From: Methyloprofundus sp.
GTDB lineage: Bacteria; Pseudomonadota; Gammaproteobacteria; Methylococcales; Methylomonadaceae
Direction: 5' to 3'
Length of the DNA stretch: 64,000 nucleotides
NCBI GenBank assembly: GCA_016592635.1
Contig: AP023240.1
Location: forward strand, 3,079,630-3,143,629
Shown piece by piece: positions 54,073 through 63,956 of this stretch (within the stretch, counting starts at the first letter, position 1; every line of letters begins with the position of its first letter). Below the pieces are notes generated by a model that saw only the letters and a list, made by a program, of their open reading frames with translations, had not been told where the DNA came from and did not search any database. A program made the position numbers and the translations under genes.

Positions 54073-55731
54073 TTATTTATGATTCACACAGAACTCAATA
54101 AATGCCTCGCTAGGCATAGGCTTAGCAATAAAATAGCCTTGCGCTATATCACAACCTAAAGCTTTTAACTTATCCCATATCTGTTGCGTTTCAACTCCTT
54201 CAGCAACCGTATGCATTTTAAATTCTTTTGCTAATAAAATGCATATTCTAGCAATGGTAACTGCTTCATCATCTTTTTCCATGCGTCTGACAAAGTGCTG
54301 GTCTATTTTTAGTTCAGAAAAGGGTGATTGATACAGTTTTTTTAACGATGAATCACCTGTGCCAAAATCATCAATAGAAAGTGAGAAGCCTTTCATTCGA
54401 AGTCGATTAAAAATATCCAGGGCAGCTGATGTATCAGTCAGTACTTCAGATTCGGTTAATTCTAAAGTGAATGCTTCAGGTGCTATATTCTGGCTTTTTA
54501 AAAGTTCTCCCAGTTTTTCAGGTAAGGCTAGATCATTAATGTTTTGTGCTGATAAATTTATCGATAAATTAGCATCAATTCCTGCTACCTTAAATTGTTG
54601 ATAGGCTTTAATGGATTCTAAAATAACAGCCTCAGTTAACTCATCCATTAACTGATGATGCTCAGCTAAAGGAATAAATTGATCAGGAAAAACCAGCCCC
54701 CGAACTGGGTGTTGCCAACGGACTAAAACTTCAGCCCCAGATAATGAGCCATCATTGAAATTGACTTGAGGTTGAAAATAAACAATGAGCTCATGCTTTT
54801 CTAGTGCAAGTTGCAGTTCCTCAACTGAAATTTTTTCATCAGGTTTAACAGCTTTAATGTCTGGTATTTGTTTTATTCTAAGGGGGGCATTACATTGTTG
54901 GTGAGCCTCCGTTAGTACATCAATAAAGACTTCTGTATCTATAGGTTTGCTCAGTATTTTTATCACGCGCAATTGCTTTGATTCTGCAAGTTGTTTTGCC
55001 GAGTGCAGCACTCTTTCGTCAAAGCCACTAACAAGAATGAAAGTGGGACTCAAACTTTTTCCTGCCAATTCTCTCATGATTTCAATGCCATCCTTTTCTG
55101 GCATATTCAAATCCAGTACCACAAGATCATTATCTGTAATGGGGGCCAATAAAAACTGTGTCCCAGATAAAAAGGCGGTACTATTGAAGCCAGCAGCATC
55201 AGTCATTGCCTGCATTAGTTCAAGATAACTTTCGTCATCGTCAACCAGATAAATAATGCTGTGATTAGAGATTTTTAATGGCCCCACTTTTTTAATTGCT
55301 TTAGCAATATTTTCTTCATGCCCAACAATATAGGGTGATATCCGTTGATCTGCTCCTTCAATATGTTCAATAAACCAATCTTTTAAAAAAACAACAAAAC
55401 CAGCTGATGAAAGTTGTCCTGCTTTTACTAATAAAAACTGTTGTTTTGTCTGCTTAATAAGGTCTTTGTGAATGGCAAAATGATTCTCACAATAAGGATA
55501 AGCTGAGGCCTCCATAATAGCTTCTTCACGTTTAAAATGTGAATTTGTGTAGTCTACAAGCTCAGAGACCAATCGATATAAGTGAGCGCTATCCGAATCT
55601 TTTTGACTAAGTAGGTAGGCTTCATTAAAAAGCTGAAACATCATTTTATGATCGTTATCGATCTCAGTCACACCGACACTCAACTCTTGAGTCCAATTCC
55701 AATACCTATTCTTCTCGGATACGTTTTTCAT
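54073..55731 (-). CDS. Hemerythrin-receiver-EAL c-di-GMP phosphodiesterase
   Basis: The 552-residue protein has an N-terminal bacteriohemerythrin domain (~10-135; DNDHKMMFQLFNE, HFKREEAIMEA, HFAIHKDL supply the His/Glu/Asp iron ligands), a receiver domain (~155-285; acidic DDDES and phospho-site VVLDLNMPEKDG) and a C-terminal EAL domain (~305-550). EAL-domain catalytic residues appear present: EVLVRW (EVL instead of EAL), ELTESEVL, DDFGTG, LKIDQHF, AEGVET and AQGYF. It likely degrades c-di-GMP in response to oxygen or redox (iron site) and phosphorylation. Its ATG overlaps the stop of the histidine-kinase gene by one base (TAATG), so that kinase is the likely partner. Confidence 0.92.
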   Translation of the reverse strand: MKNVSEKNRYWNWTQELSVGVTEIDNDHKMMFQLFNEAYLLSQKDSDSAHLYRLVSELVDYTNSHFKREEAIMEASAYPYCENHFAIHKDLIKQTKQQFLLVKAGQLSSAGFVVFLKDWFIEHIEGADQRISPYIVGHEENIAKAIKKVGPLKISNHSIIYLVDDDESYLELMQAMTDAAGFNSTAFLSGTQFLLAPITDNDLVVLDLNMPEKDGIEIMRELAGKSLSPTFILVSGFDERVLHSAKQLAESKQLRVIKILSKPIDTEVFIDVLTEAHQQCNAPLRIKQIPDIKAVKPDEKISVEELQLALEKHELIVYFQPQVNFNDGSLSGAEVLVRWQHPVRGLVFPDQFIPLAEHHQLMDELTEAVILESIKAYQQFKVAGIDANLSINLSAQNINDLALPEKLGELLKSQNIAPEAFTLELTESEVLTDTSAALDIFNRLRMKGFSLSIDDFGTGDSSLKKLYQSPFSELKIDQHFVRRMEKDDEAVTIARICILLAKEFKMHTVAEGVETQQIWDKLKALGCDIAQGYFIAKPMPSEAFIEFCVNHK

Positions 55732-58700
55732 TACTGTTCCTTGTGTGGAAGAGTCAAGTCATCCAATAAAAGTCGAACATGCAACAATAACTCATGACTG
55801 TCATAAGGCTTATATAACATATTATCTTTTAGCGTTGAATCACTTAAAACGCTGTGTCGTTCACCGCTAAAACCACTGGTTAATTGTATTTTGATTTCGG
55901 GGTAATACTCCAATATTTTTTGTGCCAATTGGTAGCCATCCATATTAGGCATAATAACATCACTTAACACAAGGTCAATAGACTGGATAGGTATTATATC
56001 AAGTGCCTCCTTACCATCACCTGCTGTTAAAATCTTATACCCTGCATCTAACAAAATTTGTCTGGCTAGTTCGCGTAAAGCAGGCTCATCATCAACCACT
56101 AAAATTGTTTCGCTGCCTGATAAATTAGGCTCAACACGTGTAACATTTATTGTTTTAGAATGACTAGTCGGTTGGTGATAGCGAGGAAAGTAAAGGCTAA
56201 ACTGTGTGCCTTTCCCTTCTTGAGAATATACATTAATGGCACCACCAGCCCGCTCCATAAATCCAAAGACCTGACTTAATCCAAGGCCATTTCCAGCTTC
56301 TCCTTTGGTACTAAAAAAAGGATCAAAAATTTTGTCTTTTATAGAAGTATCCATTCCCGTTCCAGTATCAGCAATGGTGAGCTTAATATAATCATTTGCG
56401 GCTATATTGAGGTATTTTGCCTCTTTTTCTGCGATATAAATATTGTGAGTGCTAATACTCAATGTCCCACCTTCTGGCATTGCATACTTAGCATTGATAG
56501 CCATATTTAAAATAGCATCTTCAAACTCACCGACATCTAACCATACCAAGCAATCGTCTGTATTTAAATCAAAATGAAGCGTGATAACAGAGGTGAGTGA
56601 TTTGGCTAAAATATCATAAAAACCTTTAAGTACCAGATTCATATTGCAAGGCTCAGCATGACTACTCTCAGGTCGAGAAAAGTTAAGCATTTTTTTTGTC
56701 AGTTTTTTGCCTCGCTCTGTAGCGTGCATAATTTCACTGATAAATTTTTCTGCTCCGTCTACATCCTGACATTTTCTTTTGAGTAAGCCAGTATAACCAG
56801 TAATCACCCCCAGCATATTATTGTAGTCATGGGCAATACCTCCCACAATCTTACTTAATGCCTCCATTTTCTGGCTACGAATTGCATGTTCCTCAGCCAG
56901 TTTTCGTCTACTAGCATCTCTGCCTTCAGCGACCAGTGATTTAACACTTCCTTGTTGGTCAAAGACGGGGTGTACACTAAAATCAACCCATAACTGTCTA
57001 TCTAAGATTGCAATTTCTATTTCTCTACTTATTGTCTCACCCGCTGCTGCACGCTTACAGTCATTTTCAATCATTAATTGAATAGATTTGCTATAGGAAA
57101 ACCAAGGACCATTCCATAGCTTGTTATTAATCACATCATTTTCAGTAAGCTCTAGTATTGATAGTGAAGGAGTGTTGATAAAGCTAATCGTTCCATCAGG
57201 CAACAGAGTGGCTACCATGGTTAACATGCTATTTAAGACTTCTTGCAGTTGAGTTTTATATTCTTGTTCCTGCCTTGAAAGGCGCTCTTGCTCAGTAATA
57301 TCCATTATCAGAGAAGAAATACCGATTACTTGACCTTCATCATTAATCAGAGGTGTGTTATACCATTCGCAGAGAATGATACGTCCATCTTTTGTTATGT
57401 TTTCGTTACGGCTTCTTCTTCCACCAGTATTAGTTAACAAGTCAGCCCATACTTTATCAACGGCTTTTCTTGCACTTTCGGGTAGTATATTTTGGGTAAT
57501 ATGTTGCCCTTGAATTTCAGACTTTCTAAAGCCAAACATTTGTTCTGCTGCTGGGTTCAAATCAATAAATTCAAAGGCGGTATTCCATTCGACCATACCT
57601 AGAGGCGTATCTTGCCAATGCAGCGTTAAACGTTGCATGCTATTGTTAAGTTCTTCGCGGACTTTATATTTCTCTGTCACATCGTTGAAGACCAGGATCA
57701 TTCCCAAAATAGCATTATTTGCATCGCGTATGGGTGCCGCAGAGTCAGCAATTTGATATTCCGTTTTATCTTTGGCAATTAAAGTGGTGTGGTTACTGAG
57801 GTAAACGGTTTCTCCCGTACTAATAACTTTATCTACAGGGTTTGCAATAGGTTTGCGAGTGGATGCGTCAATAATAGGAAAAATAGTTTTTAATGATATC
57901 CCCTGGGCTTCAGTCAACGACCACCCAGTGAGCTGTTCCGCTATTGGGTTCATGCGAGCAACACACCCTTCAATATCCGTTGCTATAACTGCATCACCGA
58001 TACTATTTAAAGTAACAGCAAGATTTTGTTCGCGTTGCTGAAGTAGTTTACTGGTTTGTTCCAGGGTTTTTCCTAGCAACATCAATTCACCTTTTCCAAA
58101 CAATGGGTTTGAGGTGGAAAAATTGCCTTCACCAATTTCTTCAGTAAAACGAATCAGTCGTCTTAAGGGGGTACTAAGAATAAAATGTTGAATGATTAAC
58201 AATATCAACATAGAAAAAATGACCGCGATACCAATTAATACACTTTGCTTAAAAGTGTTTTGCCAAATAGCTTGGTGAGCAACTGAATTATCATAGACAA
58301 AGTAAATCACACCCACTTTATGTGCGCGTAATTGTGTTGCTGTTGAGGAAAGAATAATCGGCGTATATACGTAATATTGAGTTGTTTCTGTGTTATTTTG
58401 TATTGTGGTATAGAAATTTTCTTGTGTTTTTGTATATATCTTTAGATCAAACTCGGGAAATAAATCTTTTGCTGCTTTGTTTTTCCAGCTACGGTCATTG
58501 GCAAAAAGGATCGTTCCTTTAGTATCTATTAGAGAAATAATCTTAGTCTGAGGTATCAGATTGATATAGCTTAATTCGCGTTCAATATGATTACTATCTT
58601 GCTGTTGAATAAACACCTCCAGCCTTAACTGCAACCGTTCCATTTGTTCCTGAAGATGTTGCTCTGTTTGCTGGTGAAGTAAGTCCAGTTCTATACGATA

Positions 58701-58799
58701 ATTGAAGAAAAATATGCTGCTCAACAAACAAGCAAATATAAAAAAGCTACTAATAGGTAGCCATAATTTTAATCGATAAGATTTGGTTTTATTTTTCAT
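55731..58799 (-). CDS. Membrane-bound hybrid sensor histidine kinase with PAS domains
   Basis: The 1022-residue protein has two membrane helices (~13-33 and ~187-208) around a periplasmic sensor domain, a HAMP-like linker, at least three PAS domains (~255-640; for example LNSIGDAVIATDIEGCVARM), a HisKA domain with His657 in GGIAHDYNNMLG, an ATPase domain (NAKYAMPEGG, DTGTGMD, GNGLGLSQVFGF) and a C-terminal receiver (VVDDEPALRE; Asp947 in LSDVIMPNMDG). It should autophosphorylate and relay to its own receiver and to partners. It is between the substrate-binding lipoprotein gene (25 bases) and the EAL protein gene (overlap). The ligand may be delivered by that lipoprotein. Confidence 0.93.
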   Translation of the reverse strand: MKNKTKSYRLKLWLPISSFFIFACLLSSIFFFNYRIELDLLHQQTEQHLQEQMERLQLRLEVFIQQQDSNHIERELSYINLIPQTKIISLIDTKGTILFANDRSWKNKAAKDLFPEFDLKIYTKTQENFYTTIQNNTETTQYYVYTPIILSSTATQLRAHKVGVIYFVYDNSVAHQAIWQNTFKQSVLIGIAVIFSMLILLIIQHFILSTPLRRLIRFTEEIGEGNFSTSNPLFGKGELMLLGKTLEQTSKLLQQREQNLAVTLNSIGDAVIATDIEGCVARMNPIAEQLTGWSLTEAQGISLKTIFPIIDASTRKPIANPVDKVISTGETVYLSNHTTLIAKDKTEYQIADSAAPIRDANNAILGMILVFNDVTEKYKVREELNNSMQRLTLHWQDTPLGMVEWNTAFEFIDLNPAAEQMFGFRKSEIQGQHITQNILPESARKAVDKVWADLLTNTGGRRSRNENITKDGRIILCEWYNTPLINDEGQVIGISSLIMDITEQERLSRQEQEYKTQLQEVLNSMLTMVATLLPDGTISFINTPSLSILELTENDVINNKLWNGPWFSYSKSIQLMIENDCKRAAAGETISREIEIAILDRQLWVDFSVHPVFDQQGSVKSLVAEGRDASRRKLAEEHAIRSQKMEALSKIVGGIAHDYNNMLGVITGYTGLLKRKCQDVDGAEKFISEIMHATERGKKLTKKMLNFSRPESSHAEPCNMNLVLKGFYDILAKSLTSVITLHFDLNTDDCLVWLDVGEFEDAILNMAINAKYAMPEGGTLSISTHNIYIAEKEAKYLNIAANDYIKLTIADTGTGMDTSIKDKIFDPFFSTKGEAGNGLGLSQVFGFMERAGGAINVYSQEGKGTQFSLYFPRYHQPTSHSKTINVTRVEPNLSGSETILVVDDEPALRELARQILLDAGYKILTAGDGKEALDIIPIQSIDLVLSDVIMPNMDGYQLAQKILEYYPEIKIQLTSGFSGERHSVLSDSTLKDNMLYKPYDSHELLLHVRLLLDDLTLPHKEQ

Positions 58800-58824
58800 G
58801 GAAAAATGAGGGCTCCATTCCTTT

Positions 58825-59817
58825 TTATTTTTCAGGTAAAAGACTGCCGTTAATCAATTTAGATGTATCAATCGGTTTAAACAATAATTGTTTATCCGTC
58901 ATTAAAGATGTTAACTCTTCAACCGATGTAGATAGAATATGGCTTTCTACTGATAAATAATTGTGATTTTCTAATACGCCTGGCAAGGTAATGCCTTCAA
59001 ATTGGTTCATCACTTCATTACTTTGAACGGCTAAACGAGGTGCAATACGTAAAGTAGCATCAACAGTGTTTTGATCAAGATATTCAAGCGCTTTAAAGTG
59101 AGCTGCAACAATAATTTTTAAAGTGTCTTTATGTTGTTCTATGACTGATTGCCTAGTGACCAACACATCAACAATTCGGCCTGGAATCTGAGTGCTATCA
59201 AAGAGAGTAATTGCACCTTGAGAGATAAGAATGCTTTTGTGTGGTTCAAATGTAACTATTGCATCAATCAGACCTTTTTTATAGGCTGATTCATGTTCAT
59301 TAGCCATTATGGATTGAAACTTGACATCGTTAATACTCAATTTTGCCGCTTGCAAAGCGCCATCCAGTAAAATTGCTCCTACAGCAGAATTTTCAACACC
59401 AATACGTTTCCCTTTTAGCTCTGTCAATGAAGGGATCGTTGGTTTAGCTAATAAAGCATCTGCTCCGGCAGAAACATCCATGACTAAAATAACTCGCAGA
59501 TCGGGCTCATACTGTATTAAAACTAGGGCCTCATCTAATGTAAGCGCTACAGCATCCAGTGCTCTGTTACGAAAAGCATGAGAAACTTCCGTTGCTGATG
59601 GCATTTCAATAAGCTTGATAGACTTATCATCAAAATAACCCAAGTCTTGAGCAAGATATAATGATTCATAGCCAACCCACAGGTTTGTGCCTATTTTTAA
59701 AACGCTTTGCGGTGTTGGTTCACAGCCATTAAGGAATAAAAGCCCTAATAAAGTCAGACATCGAAAGAATAGAGAAGACCTAACAAATTTTATAAATGAC
59801 ATTAGGGTGGTTACCAT
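58825..59817 (-). CDS. NMT1/THI5-type substrate-binding lipoprotein
   Basis: The 330-residue protein has a lipobox LFLNGC (Cys ~32) and the fold of NMT1/THI5-like periplasmic binding proteins used by ABC transporters for nitrate, sulfonates or thiamine precursors (KIGTNLWVGYESLYLAQDLGYF, LKGKRIGVENSAVGAILLDG). No transporter permease or ATPase is nearby; instead the gene is followed at 25 bases by a hybrid kinase. It therefore probably acts as a ligand sensor for the kinase rather than in uptake. Ligand unknown. Confidence 0.88.
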   Translation of the reverse strand: MVTTLMSFIKFVRSSLFFRCLTLLGLLFLNGCEPTPQSVLKIGTNLWVGYESLYLAQDLGYFDDKSIKLIEMPSATEVSHAFRNRALDAVALTLDEALVLIQYEPDLRVILVMDVSAGADALLAKPTIPSLTELKGKRIGVENSAVGAILLDGALQAAKLSINDVKFQSIMANEHESAYKKGLIDAIVTFEPHKSILISQGAITLFDSTQIPGRIVDVLVTRQSVIEQHKDTLKIIVAAHFKALEYLDQNTVDATLRIAPRLAVQSNEVMNQFEGITLPGVLENHNYLSVESHILSTSVEELTSLMTDKQLLFKPIDTSKLINGSLLPEK

Positions 59818-59905
59818 ATGCTTTATGAGTATATTGAATAATAAGACATTATACTGATTGGGGCAAATTCAAAATCCTAATTTCCATTAGGTAGGAACGT
59901 CTTTA

Positions 59906-61231
59906 TTAGAAACAAACTTTATTACGACCACTTTCTTTGGCTTGGTAAAGCTTTATATCAGCTTTATGGAGTATATCGTCAAGGCTTTCATTCTCAGTTT
60001 GATAAGATGCCATACCAAAACTGATTGTGAATTGAATTGTTTCATCAGTTAAATGATGTTTAATGTTGGCAACCGCTTGTCTAATTCGTTCTGCTAGAGC
60101 TACTGAATCATCAAGCCCTGAATCGAAGCTGATTAAAGCAAACTCTTCACCGCCTATTCTTGCAAAAACATCACCTTCTCTAAGTAAGGGCGAAACGGTC
60201 TCTGCAAAAGATACGAGAATATCATCTCCGACTGCATGCCCATATTTATCATTAATTTTTTTGAAAAAATCAATATCACACATAAAAACAACTAATGGCT
60301 TCTTTTGTCTTCTTGCCATTGCCAATAACTTATTGCCTAATTCAAAAAAATAACGTCTATTATTAAGAGCAGTTAAGGGGTCTGTATTGGATAAAGACTT
60401 TAATTTTTCATTACTAATGAGAAGTTCTTTTGTTCTATCTTCAACTTTACGTTCTAACTCCTCACTGTACCTACAACTTGCTTCTAGTAATTTTTCATCG
60501 TGACTGATAAGTTGCATCCTTTGTGACTCAAGATGCAACAGCATTGAATTAAATGATTTTTCAATCACTTTAAGCTCATTATTTTCTTTAATACCAATTG
60601 ATATGGCTTTGTTTCTTAGTGAAGCTAACTCTACCTTTTCAATACCATCAACAAATTTACTAAGAGGCCTGAATAGATATTTTTTTAAAACCCCGAAAAT
60701 GATCATCCATAAGAGTACTGTTTTGACAATAGCAGATACGATAATCGAAATAACTCTCGTTTTAATACGCTCAAATACAATACTGTTATCTGAAAAAAGT
60801 TCTACGTCAGCAAGATGAATTGCCTTTAACTTAGAGTTATCAACGATGTGAGAATGACTTATTTTGAACTGATGAGAGAATAAATGCTTATTACTAACTA
60901 TTCCCCTCGAAAAAATAACATTATTTTTATCATCTTTAATCGACAAGCCAGTAACAAATTGCAATTGAATTAATCCATCAGCAATACTAGCAACTTGTTT
61001 ATTATCCAGCACCCATAAAGCCTGCTCTAAGGACAGGTAATTAGACCTCTCTACAGATCCTAACTCAGTAATAATAACCTGCTTCGAGTCTTCCAATTCA
61101 ATGTGAATCTGTATTATGGTAATAACAACTGTGAAACAGAAATATACACCAAAAATTATGTTTAATAATTTTATTGCAATTGATTTTTCGACTGCTTCTG
61201 TTTTTTTATGCATCAATAATTTATTTTTCAA
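59906..61231 (-). CDS. Membrane-bound GGDEF diguanylate cyclase
   Basis: The 441-residue protein has two membrane helices (~22-44 and ~155-178) around a ~110-residue periplasmic sensor, a HAMP-like segment with coiled coil, and a GGDEF domain (~275-440). The active site is GGEEF (360-364), with an RxxD inhibitory site (REGD) five residues upstream, so the enzyme should make c-di-GMP and be feedback inhibited. It is followed at 88 bases by the lipoprotein-kinase-EAL operon in the same direction, so synthesis and breakdown of c-di-GMP are encoded together. Confidence 0.93.
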   Translation of the reverse strand: MKNKLLMHKKTEAVEKSIAIKLLNIIFGVYFCFTVVITIIQIHIELEDSKQVIITELGSVERSNYLSLEQALWVLDNKQVASIADGLIQLQFVTGLSIKDDKNNVIFSRGIVSNKHLFSHQFKISHSHIVDNSKLKAIHLADVELFSDNSIVFERIKTRVISIIVSAIVKTVLLWMIIFGVLKKYLFRPLSKFVDGIEKVELASLRNKAISIGIKENNELKVIEKSFNSMLLHLESQRMQLISHDEKLLEASCRYSEELERKVEDRTKELLISNEKLKSLSNTDPLTALNNRRYFFELGNKLLAMARRQKKPLVVFMCDIDFFKKINDKYGHAVGDDILVSFAETVSPLLREGDVFARIGGEEFALISFDSGLDDSVALAERIRQAVANIKHHLTDETIQFTISFGMASYQTENESLDDILHKADIKLYQAKESGRNKVCF

Positions 61232-61279
61232 ATTAAAGCAAGGCTATTTATAAATAAGAGTTACTCAAGGCACTAATTA

Positions 61280-61522
61280 GGCGCGCCACCGCGCGCTTCA
61301 TGATAGATTTTGGGACTCCATGTCACAAAAATCGATTCGCCACGCGGCGAATCATTTAGGCTCCAGCCGCCCTGCGTCCGCCACAGACTGAGCACAAAGC
61401 AGCTCAGTCATGGCTACCACAAATGGCTCTACGGCTATTCGGGATAAAATTTTAGACTCCCTCGCGCGCTATCGCGCACTTCGGATTGGCAAATTTCCCT
61501 GCGCCTTCTGGAGACTATCATC
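61280..61522. repeat. Dispersed repeat, copy D, interrupted by ISKra4
   Basis: The unit starts with GGCGCGCC at 61280 and shares GGGACTCC, CCCTGCGTCCG, CTCGCGCGCTATCGCGCACT and GGATTGGCAAATTTCCCTG with copies B and C. The ISKra4 element at 61523-62917 is inserted in its 3' part; the repeat continues at 62926 (CCGTCTGGGGCTGACAGCGAAA) after the duplication CTATCATC. Confidence 0.8.
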
Positions 61523-62917
61523 GGGTGAGGCTTTAATATAATGTATTAAGCCATTAAATATTGGGCCTCACCTTGAATAATTTTCTCCCAAAATTGTTGC
61601 CACCTATTTGTTGTTTGAACTAATGCACGTAAACTCAATACAACTTTAGCTCCTTTTGTTTTCCATCTCATACCTGAGCCACAAAGCCGCTGTTTAACTA
61701 ATGTTTTACAAGCTGCTTCTGTCACGCCCGAACCAATCGGTAAATTTTTATTAACATGTGAGGCATAATTCATCCTGTTTTTAGCGATATTATTTTTAAA
61801 ATAGGTGAGCGTTGTTTCTAAATCCGCCTTGATTGATTTGGTGAGCCTAGATTCCATTAATGGCGTTAATTCTTCTAAAATGGTTTGCGCCGCCCCTGTG
61901 TCATTCTTGAGTTGGGAACAACGATCTGACAGCCATTTTTTACGATCAATAGCCGTTGATTTTTTTGGAAAAATAGCATGAGAGGCTTTTGCTAAATATT
62001 CAGTGACATGATAAAAATCAACCAATTGTTGCTGAGTATGTTGCTCTAAAAATGTCCAGTTATCTTTGGCTCCATCCGCAATACCAAGATAAAGTGCATC
62101 GGGGTAACGGGCTTTTATGCAGGTGATTTCATGCTCATACCGCTCTTTGAAACTTGCCTTCCCATATTCAGGCGCTTCTCCCAAGTAGAGAGTATGCTGG
62201 CGTTCACCCTCGCAGTCATACAAAGACAGGTTACCAACCATTGCTTCACGGTAACCTTCGTTTGCCATTAAAACATAAGCACCATCTAAACTGAAAACAA
62301 TCGTACTAATGGGTTCATCTAATTCAGGCAGCTCATACTCCCACTTTTCTTCTTGTGCCGTCGCAATACTTCCTACCCAGTTCGTTACATTTTGTATCGT
62401 GGATTTGGCAATGATCCGATTGTGATTATTCTTCAAATCAAGACAAACTGAATTGGCATTTCCTTGGGAATACTTGTGGGACAATTGCTGTGCAAATTTA
62501 GGAGTCGCTGCAAAAATAGTATGCGCCGAGTCTTCTAATGGACAAAAAATATGCCCTCCTTTTGAGGATTGGTAAACATGACGTTTAATTTCAATGATGC
62601 CAAAGGGCGTTTGATATTTTTTGCTGTCTCTGTTTTTAGACGTGAGTTTTACACCCTCTCTTATAATCGGAGTACCCTTTGTATCAAAGCATTTTAAAGC
62701 TTCGCCTGTGGCTACGCATCCTACGCTATTGACCGCATCCAGTATCGTGTTTTCCATTTCCATCATATTGCCTTCCAGAGCTAAAGTAACTGATACGGTG
62801 ATGCTTCCGTCAACATTGTGGATGATAGTTGTCATGGGTAGAGAAAAATAATGTGATAGTAAAGATGGGGATTTTATATTAAATCATGAGAAATAACATT
62901 ATATTTAAGCCTCACCC
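61523..62917 (-). mobile_element. ISKra4-family element, copy 2
   Basis: The element has the same 1395-bp length and the same GGGTGAGGCTT ends as copy 1, here in the opposite orientation. The 8-bp direct repeat CTATCATC flanks it (61515-61522 and 62918-62925). Its target is the dispersed repeat copy D. Confidence 0.93.
61546..62835 (-). CDS. ISKra4-family transposase
   Basis: A 429-residue protein nearly identical to the one at 48365-49654, with the same DDE-like motifs (SLDGAYVLM, IADGAKDNW, GSGVTEAACK). About a dozen substitutions (for example AVNNVG to AVNSVG, FWGK to FWEK) separate the copies. The frame is intact. Confidence 0.92.
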   Translation of the reverse strand: MTTIIHNVDGSITVSVTLALEGNMMEMENTILDAVNSVGCVATGEALKCFDTKGTPIIREGVKLTSKNRDSKKYQTPFGIIEIKRHVYQSSKGGHIFCPLEDSAHTIFAATPKFAQQLSHKYSQGNANSVCLDLKNNHNRIIAKSTIQNVTNWVGSIATAQEEKWEYELPELDEPISTIVFSLDGAYVLMANEGYREAMVGNLSLYDCEGERQHTLYLGEAPEYGKASFKERYEHEITCIKARYPDALYLGIADGAKDNWTFLEQHTQQQLVDFYHVTEYLAKASHAIFPKKSTAIDRKKWLSDRCSQLKNDTGAAQTILEELTPLMESRLTKSIKADLETTLTYFKNNIAKNRMNYASHVNKNLPIGSGVTEAACKTLVKQRLCGSGMRWKTKGAKVVLSLRALVQTTNRWQQFWEKIIQGEAQYLMA

Positions 62918-62966
62918 CTATCATCCCGTCTGGGGCTGACAGCGAAAGAATTTTTTATTAGCCACC

Positions 62967-63758
62967 TTAATCAAGATTTGTTTTTTTTACAACAGGTAAG
63001 CCATACTTCATAAATAGTTCATCTAACTCTCCAGTACGTCTAATTTTACGGATATAATCAGTAACGATTTTATTATATTCTACCGCCTTCTTTGATTGCT
63101 TTCCAAAACCAATAAAGGAGGCATATTTAAATGTCTCTCCCCCCTCCACTAGATCATTATCAAATCCAAGTTTATGTCTGGTATAAAAAAGTACTTCTTT
63201 TGATTCTGGAAAAGCATCAATCCGCCCTAACTTTATCATTTTTAACGCTCTTTCATAAACATGATCACTTCCAAGCCAAGTCAATTTGTTAGGATTATTT
63301 TTCATCCACAGGTTAATTTCTTCCCCATAGTCTCCACCTGAAATCACCCCCAACATTCCAATTGAATCTAAAGAGTTAACATTTTTAAATAGCCAAGGGT
63401 TTCCTTTTTTAATCATACAAATATCTGCTGTGTTGCTTATAAACTCTTCTGGCATAAGAACTGTTCCCTCAACTTCAGCAACGGTACTAAGTGAAGGAAT
63501 CATCCCGTCGACCTGAGCCTCTTTGAGCATTAACAAAGCTCTCGACCAAGTATCTACCTCTTTAAAAATCAAGTTATATTTAGTTCCTTTGAAAGCAGCT
63601 TTAGCAATTTCTACTAAGTAACCTTCTAGCTGATCAGTTTCAAAATTACAGCTCATTGGGCAAAAGGTAGTTTTAACAATGAACACATCATCAGCATAAG
63701 AATAAGAGCTCAGACAAGTTGATATTATTAGTACTGATCTAATAAGAAATTGCTTCAT
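62967..63758 (-). CDS. Periplasmic solute-binding protein, amino-acid (SBP_bac_3) type
   Basis: The 263-residue protein has a Sec signal peptide (cleavage near SYADD, residue ~22) and the two-lobe fold of family 3 solute-binding proteins (LEGYLVEIAKAAF, VDGMIPSLSTVAE, GRIDAFPES). The mature N-terminus carries a CPMSC motif, unusual for this family, that could form a disulfide. No ABC permease or ATPase genes are near, so it may serve a distant transporter or act as a sensor. Ligand unknown. Confidence 0.85.
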   Translation of the reverse strand: MKQFLIRSVLIISTCLSSYSYADDVFIVKTTFCPMSCNFETDQLEGYLVEIAKAAFKGTKYNLIFKEVDTWSRALLMLKEAQVDGMIPSLSTVAEVEGTVLMPEEFISNTADICMIKKGNPWLFKNVNSLDSIGMLGVISGGDYGEEINLWMKNNPNKLTWLGSDHVYERALKMIKLGRIDAFPESKEVLFYTRHKLGFDNDLVEGGETFKYASFIGFGKQSKKAVEYNKIVTDYIRKIRRTGELDELFMKYGLPVVKKTNLD

Positions 63759-63956
63759 AGACTAACTCATGTGATTTTTTTGCATTGAAGTTAGTCGTAT
63801 TATAGGTGATTTATAATTGTAAAAATTGATTTTAAATAGCTGTATGCTAGCAATGAAATGACAAAATGTTTCGATGGTAATAGTAAATTATGTCCTGCCA
63901 GCAATGGGTCGATAGCAATCAGTCACCATAAGTGATTTATAGGGAGCAATTTTTAA

